Source: Sulfurospirillum sp. UBA1314
GTDB taxonomy: Bacteria; Campylobacterota; Campylobacteria; Campylobacterales; Sulfurospirillaceae
Reading direction: 5' to 3'
Length of the DNA: 10,016 nucleotides
Assembly: GCA_002307095.1 (NCBI GenBank)
Contig: DBTO01000074.1
Coordinates: 1,584 to 11,599, forward strand
Shown here one piece after another: positions 6,337 through 10,016 of the stretch. Below the pieces are notes generated by a model. That model was not told where the DNA came from, did not search any database, and saw only the letters and a list, made by a program, of their open reading frames with translations. The translations under genes and the position numbers were made by a program. The first letter of the stretch is position 1. Each line of letters starts with the position of its first letter.

Positions 6337-7520
6337 AGCGTTTGCACCTTCAGATCCAGACACAAAATGTTCTCTTTGCCTTCATGCGCAAATTTTTGAG
6401 CGAAGGTGCGGCACATGCGACCCGATGCTCTGGAGATGTACTTTTGGCTGAGGTAGTTTCCCCGTTTCGACTCTTTTGTGATGTAAAAATACTCTTTAAG
6501 TGCGTGGTTGTCGCCATTTCGTGCGGGTTGGAAAAACTCGTTGGTGTCTGCACTGATGATCGTGTTGCCCTCTTGAATGCCGGTGGTGGCATCGATGCAG
6601 TAGATCGCTTCGATGATCTCGAACTCTTTGAGAAACGCGAACAAATCAGGCTGATGTTTGTGCGTAATCGCTTCGATAATCGCGTGTGTGTAGGCTTTGG
6701 CACTTTCGATTAAGATCTCTTTGCGTTGCATGGAAGATTTGACGTTTTGGGTGTGCCTTGCTCCAATGTAGGTAATTTTTTCATCCAATAGCGCTTTATC
6801 AAACATCGCTCCACTGGGTCTTGCGAACCAAAATCCTTGAAAAAGGTCGATGTCGAGTTTTAATGAACGCAAAATTTCTTCTTCCTCTTCCACCCCTTCA
6901 GCCAGCACGAGTGCGCCGATGTTGAAACACATATTGGCGATGGATTTTAAGATCTCTTTGTGGATGAAATTTTGATGCACATTAAACACAAGCGAGCGGT
7001 CGACTTTGACGATGTGCGGACGCACCGTGGAGATGCGATCAAAATTGGCATTGCCTGCACCAAAATCATCCAGAGCGATGAGAAAGCCCCGATCTTTATA
7101 GAAGTCACAGAACTGTTTGAGACGCTCGCTGTCTTCAATCTGGTACTCCTTGATCTCAATGACGATGTGTGAGGGCGGAATGCCAAAATCGTTTGCCAGT
7201 GAGCAAAAAGCAAAGTCATCAAAGCTTATCTTGCTATCAAGCAGATGCGATTCAAAATTGAGAAAGAGTAACAGCTCTTTGTTGGCGTCCAGTAGTGGTT
7301 TAAAGGTTTCAAGCGCTTTGGTACGCGCGTATTTGTCGAGCTCAAAGGAGAGATGCTCTTTTTTAGCTTGGTCAAAGACAAAGATGGGCGAGAGCGGTTC
7401 ATGGTGCTGATCGTGCGCGCGCATCAACGCTTCAACACCGATCACTTTGGCACTGCGAATGGAGACGATTGGTTGAAAATAGATGTAAATAGCATTGTCT
7501 TGAATGAGTTGTGAAACCAC
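6333..7520 (-). CDS. Cytosolic EAL-domain cyclic-di-GMP phosphodiesterase with C-terminal sensory domain
   Basis: A 395-aa protein predicted to cut cyclic di-GMP to pGpG. The EAL domain fills residues about 1-250 and keeps the residues expected of an active enzyme: E30 in VEALMR, N88 in LNFES, E122 in IEIKE, D151/D152 in LDDFGAG, K172 in VKVDRS, E208 and E211 in LAEGVEE, and Q228 in FQGFWFARP. There is no GGDEF domain and no membrane segment. Residues about 265-395 form a separate domain with a PAS/Cache-like look (YCIDATTG, EYFYITKESKRGNYLSQ, ISRASGRMCRTFAQKF). Its length and order recall Bacillus YkuI, an EAL protein with a C-terminal PAS-like domain; that resemblance is by layout only. The start is GTG, backed by an AAGGGGG ribosome site. 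It has its own promoter at 7550-7558 and its stop overlaps the convergent ApbE gene. Confidence 0.88.
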   Translation of the reverse strand: MVSQLIQDNAIYIYFQPIVSIRSAKVIGVEALMRAHDQHHEPLSPIFVFDQAKKEHLSFELDKYARTKALETFKPLLDANKELLLFLNFESHLLDSKISFDDFAFCSLANDFGIPPSHIVIEIKEYQIEDSERLKQFCDFYKDRGFLIALDDFGAGNANFDRISTVRPHIVKVDRSLVFNVHQNFIHKEILKSIANMCFNIGALVLAEGVEEEEEILRSLKLDIDLFQGFWFARPSGAMFDKALLDEKITYIGARHTQNVKSSMQRKEILIESAKAYTHAIIEAITHKHQPDLFAFLKEFEIIEAIYCIDATTGIQEGNTIISADTNEFFQPARNGDNHALKEYFYITKESKRGNYLSQKYISRASGRMCRTFAQKFAHEGKENILCLDLKVQTL

Positions 7521-7549
7521 AAAGCCCCCTTTTTGGTCTATGAGGGAGC

Positions 7550-7558
7550 ATTATAACA
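7550..7558 (-). promoter_or_regulatory. Extended -10 promoter of the EAL gene
   Basis: On the minus strand the bases read TGTTATAAT, with a perfect TATAAT (7555-7550) and TGT extension. The expected start of transcription is near 7543, about 23 nt before the GTG start at 7520. The 75-bp gap to the upstream glycosylase gene thus holds a separate promoter. Confidence 0.65.
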
Positions 7559-7595
7559 CAGCGTTTTGGGCTTCATTGGTGAAAAAAAGAGCATA

Positions 7596-8069
7596 TTAGT
7601 CCACGATAACACGCCACGCTTCAATCAGTTTGTCCAAAGACCATGCCGCATTCGCAGGGCTGGTTGAGGGGAGTTTGATGATATTTCTGCTTGTTGTTGC
7701 TTCGCAGTATTTTAGGTAGAGTTTTTCAGCCGTTGCGCCGTTGGCGTAGATTTGTTTTATGGGCGCTTCTTGAAGCAGTGTTGTAAAATCCATCGGCACA
7801 ACGTTTTTGATACTGCTATCACTCGATCCTGTAATCTCACAGCTGTGAATGACATCCCAAATGGCAATGCGATGAGCTAGAAGCATCGCTTTTTTGGCTT
7901 CGATGCTAAGAGGCAGTAGCGTGTTCGTGATGGCGGAAATGACCTTCCAGAAACGGTTCTGTGGATTGCCATAAAAGAAACGTTGTTCACGCGACTTCAC
8001 GGAGGGAAACGTGCCTAAAATCAGCACGTTTGAGTATTCATTATAGACAGGATCAAAAGAGTGTTGCAT
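7596..8069 (-). CDS. DNA-deoxyinosine (hypoxanthine) glycosylase, uracil-DNA glycosylase superfamily
   Basis: A 157-aa base-excision repair enzyme that should remove hypoxanthine formed by adenine deamination. Visible motifs: LGTFPSVKSREQRFFYGN (residues 18-35), where GTFPS is the family version of the first catalytic motif; NRFW (38-41), with N38 near the place of the catalytic Asn described for archaeal hypoxanthine-DNA glycosylase; and LPSTSPAN (133-140), the second motif with the Ser-rich DNA-contact loop. Length matches the family. The ATG at 8069 has only a poor ribosome site (ATAAG). A promoter-like TGCTATACT lies upstream inside the end of the eptA gene, and a 14-bp palindrome is between them. 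Another member of the Mug/UDG superfamily with different base choice is possible. Confidence 0.83.
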   Translation of the reverse strand: MQHSFDPVYNEYSNVLILGTFPSVKSREQRFFYGNPQNRFWKVISAITNTLLPLSIEAKKAMLLAHRIAIWDVIHSCEITGSSDSSIKNVVPMDFTTLLQEAPIKQIYANGATAEKLYLKYCEATTSRNIIKLPSTSPANAAWSLDKLIEAWRVIVD

Positions 8070-8079
8070 GCTTATTTCA

Positions 8080-8093
8080 CTTTACATGTAAAG
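8080..8093. repeat. 14-bp palindrome in the glycosylase 5' leader
   Basis: CTTTACATGTAAAG, a perfect palindrome, one of six copies of the TTACATGTAA family in the window. It is the only copy that sits in a clean intergenic leader, just downstream of the -10 box at 8101-8106, covering about +1 to +14. It could act as an operator, or be simply another dispersed copy. Confidence 0.6.
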
Positions 8094-8100
8094 ATGAAAA

Positions 8101-8109
8101 AGTATAGCA
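8101..8109 (-). promoter_or_regulatory. Extended -10 promoter of the glycosylase gene
   Basis: On the minus strand the bases read TGCTATACT: TGC extension plus TATACT, five of six matches. It lies just past the eptA stop codon (8115-8117). The expected start of transcription is near 8094, about 25 nt before the ATG. Confidence 0.55.
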
Positions 8110-8114
8110 CAAAC

Positions 8115-9671
8115 CTAGTGCGTGAGGTCTAGGTTTGGCTTGTATTCACTGGTTTTAACCTCAAAAAGTCCTAAGAGCGTATGGAAGAGATTGTCCTGTG
8201 AAAAGCGCTCATTGGCTTTTACATGTAAAGCTTCATACTTGCTTTTATCGCTGAAGTAAAACAGTGCTGGCACGTGCTTTTGATCTTCGGGAGCGATCAT
8301 GTAGGGAAGCCCATGCAAATAGACGCCATTTTCGCCCAACGATTCGCCGTGGTCGGAAAAATAGATGAGGGTCGTGTTGTATTTGTCTTCATTGACTTTG
8401 AGCAGATTGATCGTCTCATTGACGATGTAATCGGTGTAGAGAATCGTGTTGTTGTAGGTGTTGACGATCTGCTCCTTTGAACATTTGTCGAGTTCTTGTG
8501 TGTCACAGGTTGGCGTGAATTTTTTGAACGATTCTGGGTAGCGTTTAAAGTAAGTCGGTCCATGGCTTCCCTCTTGATGCAAAACGATGAACGTATCTTC
8601 ATACTGCTTGTCGATGTTGGCTTGAAAATCTTGAAGTAGCACGCTATCAAAATCTTTGCCACCGTATTGGATGACATCGCTCATACGCTTGGCGATCTCT
8701 TTGTCACCGCCTGAGTTGTTGTCTCTCCAGATGATACGAACTCCTGTGCGTGCGAGCACATCGACAACGTTTTCATTGTAAGCTTTCTCATCGCTCCATT
8801 CGGCTCTGCCAAATTTAGAAAACATACACGGCACGGAGATGGCGGTTGCTGTGCCACACGAGGCAAAATAGGGTAGATAGACACTATCGGTGCGTTGACC
8901 TAGAAGTGGCGTTGTGGGTACGTCATAGCCGCCTAGAGCAAAATTGTGTGCGCGTGCCGTTTCACCTAAGATAAACACCACGAGCTTTTTCTTGGCACTG
9001 CTTTGGCGTGTTGCGTCCAGTGCAATTGGCATAAACGTAGGTTTTGGTTTGATTTTAGCGTAAGCAAATTTCCCAAAAGATACCATCGGATAGTAAGGAT
9101 TAAGGTACATTTTGAGTTCGTGGTGGTTTCTAAAAAAAGCACTGTACGATTTGCTAAAACTCATGTATAAGCCGGTAATCATTAAAAGTGACAGCAGTGC
9201 AACCACGATTTTTTGAATGAACTCTCTTGGATAATGTGCAAAAGAAAAAGGTGCTTTAAATAAAATCCAAAACGAGAGTACGCTAGCACATCCAAGATAG
9301 GTCAAAAGCTTGGTTGTAAAAAGATCCAAGACTTCAGCACTGTCGGTTTGCATCATATTGGTGTACATATTGGTATCAATGATCGTCCCAAAGGTATCGA
9401 TAAAATAACTGCTCAGTGCGCCTATAAAAATGAGTGCGACGAAGAGGATTTTAAAAAATGTTTTGGAAGGCAAAAGGAGTACAAAGTTCAAGACACAAAT
9501 AAAGATCAACGCCAAAATAAAAGGGGCACTGATGGCAATAAAATAGTTATCTTCTTCCAGCGCAAAGTGAAAAAGTTTGGAAAAAAATGTGAAGTTGTAA
9601 AAAAGTGTTAGTCCTAAAGCAAGGAGAACAATGGCTCTTTGGCTAGGGGCTGTTAAAAGTTTAAAAGGCAT
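8115..9671 (-). CDS. eptA: Phosphoethanolamine transferase, EptA/EptC family (lipid A or surface modification)
   Basis: An inner-membrane enzyme of 518 aa that moves phosphoethanolamine from phosphatidylethanolamine onto lipid A; in Campylobacter jejuni the EptC relative also modifies the flagellar rod. The N-terminal third holds about five membrane helices (near residues 12-30, 45-67, 70-92, 115-135, 150-172). The rest is a periplasmic sulfatase-fold domain with the nucleophile T238 in ILGETARAHNF, the segment CGTATAISVPCMFS with likely disulfide cysteines, LHQEGSHGPTY, and the metal-binding SDHGESLGENGVYLHG. All expected motifs and full length are present. The ATG at 9671 follows a good ribosome site (AAGGATAGGA). 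A histidine kinase gene ends 62 nt upstream on the same strand, as with kinase/eptA neighbours in other bacteria, so kinase control of surface charge is plausible. The acceptor cannot be told from sequence. Confidence 0.9.
   Translation of the reverse strand: MPFKLLTAPSQRAIVLLALGLTLFYNFTFFSKLFHFALEEDNYFIAISAPFILALIFICVLNFVLLLPSKTFFKILFVALIFIGALSSYFIDTFGTIIDTNMYTNMMQTDSAEVLDLFTTKLLTYLGCASVLSFWILFKAPFSFAHYPREFIQKIVVALLSLLMITGLYMSFSKSYSAFFRNHHELKMYLNPYYPMVSFGKFAYAKIKPKPTFMPIALDATRQSSAKKKLVVFILGETARAHNFALGGYDVPTTPLLGQRTDSVYLPYFASCGTATAISVPCMFSKFGRAEWSDEKAYNENVVDVLARTGVRIIWRDNNSGGDKEIAKRMSDVIQYGGKDFDSVLLQDFQANIDKQYEDTFIVLHQEGSHGPTYFKRYPESFKKFTPTCDTQELDKCSKEQIVNTYNNTILYTDYIVNETINLLKVNEDKYNTTLIYFSDHGESLGENGVYLHGLPYMIAPEDQKHVPALFYFSDKSKYEALHVKANERFSQDNLFHTLLGLFEVKTSEYKPNLDLTH
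8218..8229. repeat. 12-bp palindrome inside the eptA gene
   Basis: TTTACATGTAAA, encoding Leu-His-Val-Lys near the C-terminus of the transferase. It is about 137 bp from the intergenic copy at 8080-8093. Confidence 0.65.
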
Positions 9672-9675
9672 TTCC

Positions 9676-9701
9676 TATCCTTATCCTAAATGATAAGGAT
9701 A
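9676..9701. promoter_or_regulatory. 10-bp inverted repeat overlapping the eptA ribosome site
   Basis: TATCCTTATC (9676-9685) and GATAAGGATA (9692-9701) are perfect complements around a 6-nt loop. On the transcript of eptA the 3' arm contains the AAGGAT ribosome site, so the hairpin could hide it; as DNA, the repeat would cover the start of transcription of the promoter candidate at 9701-9706. No T-run follows, so it is not a terminator. Confidence 0.55.
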
Positions 9702-9706
9702 TTGTA
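9701..9706 (-). promoter_or_regulatory. Candidate -10 box for eptA
   Basis: On the minus strand the bases read TACAAT, five of six matches to TATAAT, without a TGn extension or a clear -35. Transcription would begin near 9694, inside the inverted repeat. The gene may equally be read through from the kinase gene. Confidence 0.35.
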
Positions 9707-9733
9707 GAACCTGAGCATGAATGGAAGATGAAT

Positions 9734-10016
9734 TTAGAAGTAAATGTGTGCGTGTGTTCCTCTGTGCTCCTCACTTTCAATCGTAATGGAAAGATCATGC
9801 AAGTCCAAAATAGTCTTAACAATAGCAAGCCCTAATCCACTGCCTTGTGCACTCTCTTTGCTCTCTTGCGTGCGGTAAAACTGCTCAAAGACATGCTCAA
9901 GATCGGCTGTTTTGATCCCCATGCCTTCATCTTTAATACTGAGCTCATGTGCTTTTAACGTCACATGAATCGTGGAATTTTCGGGTGAATATTTAATGGC
10001 ATTGTCGATGAGGTTT
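9734..10016 (-). CDS. Sensor histidine kinase, C-terminal ATPase part (runs off the right edge)
   Basis: The last 93 or so codons of a histidine kinase; the 5' end lies beyond the window. The frame stays open to base 10015 and reads NLIDNAIKYSPENSTIHV at the edge, which is the N-box, followed by the G1 motif DEGMGI, the F-box VFEQFYRTQE and the G2 motif GSGLGLAIVKTI. This is the ATP-binding domain of an OmpR-type membrane kinase such as the PmrB/ArsS group. A GTG near 9964 could be taken for a start but lies inside the domain. Its position just upstream of eptA suggests it governs surface modification, with a response regulator gene expected further right. Confidence 0.88.
   Translation of the reverse strand, partial: NLIDNAIKYSPENSTIHVTLKAHELSIKDEGMGIKTADLEHVFEQFYRTQESKESAQGSGLGLAIVKTILDLHDLSITIESEEHRGTHAHIYF

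Noticed and set aside
1..10016. CRISPR array, insertion sequence, phage genes, tRNA or rRNA
   Set aside because: None seen: no regularly spaced direct repeats, no transposase or integrase, no structural RNA gene.

Overview
The window looks like chromosomal DNA from a Campylobacterota (epsilonproteobacterial) organism, probably Sulfurospirillum or a close relative. The reasons are moderate-to-low GC, short intergenic gaps, AGGAG-type ribosome sites, promoters carried mainly by an extended -10 (TGC-TATAAT-like), soluble multi-PAS histidine kinases with an AHQWRQPL H-box, and a Campylobacter-type phosphoethanolamine transferase gene. The genus is an inference from protein style; no database search was run.

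Left part (1-1350): two divergent genes share a 118-bp control region. The leftward gene encodes a DUF134/UPF0251 helix-turn-helix protein fused to a NifX/MTH1175-like cofactor-binding domain. The rightward gene encodes a stand-alone NifX/NifB-type protein with a Cys/His-rich tail. Between them lie a strong promoter (perfect TTGACA, 18-bp spacer, TATGAT) and an 11-bp perfect inverted repeat that brackets the -10 box, which is what an autoregulatory operator would look like.

Middle (1352-4945): a tight three-gene signalling operon. It encodes a single-domain response regulator and two soluble PAS-PAS histidine kinases, the last two overlapping by 11 nt. No output domain is encoded with them. 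Next (5005-6336) come a Ser-rich protein with two canonical EF-hands and an ApbE-type FAD:protein FMN transferase, 18 bp apart and probably cotranscribed from a TGCTATAAT promoter.

Right part (6333-10016), all leftward: the 3' end of a histidine kinase gene, an eptA-type lipid A/surface phosphoethanolamine transferase, a DNA-deoxyinosine (hypoxanthine) glycosylase of the uracil-DNA glycosylase superfamily, and a cytosolic EAL cyclic-di-GMP phosphodiesterase with a C-terminal sensory domain. The EAL gene converges on the ApbE gene, and their stop codons share the four bases TTAG.

The most unexpected signal is a short dispersed palindrome, TTACATGTAA (often extended to 12-16 bp). It occurs six times, both inside genes and between them, and every ACATGT in the window lies in such a longer palindrome. 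No CRISPR array, transposon, phage gene, tRNA or rRNA was seen, and no gap without a gene exceeds about 130 bp.
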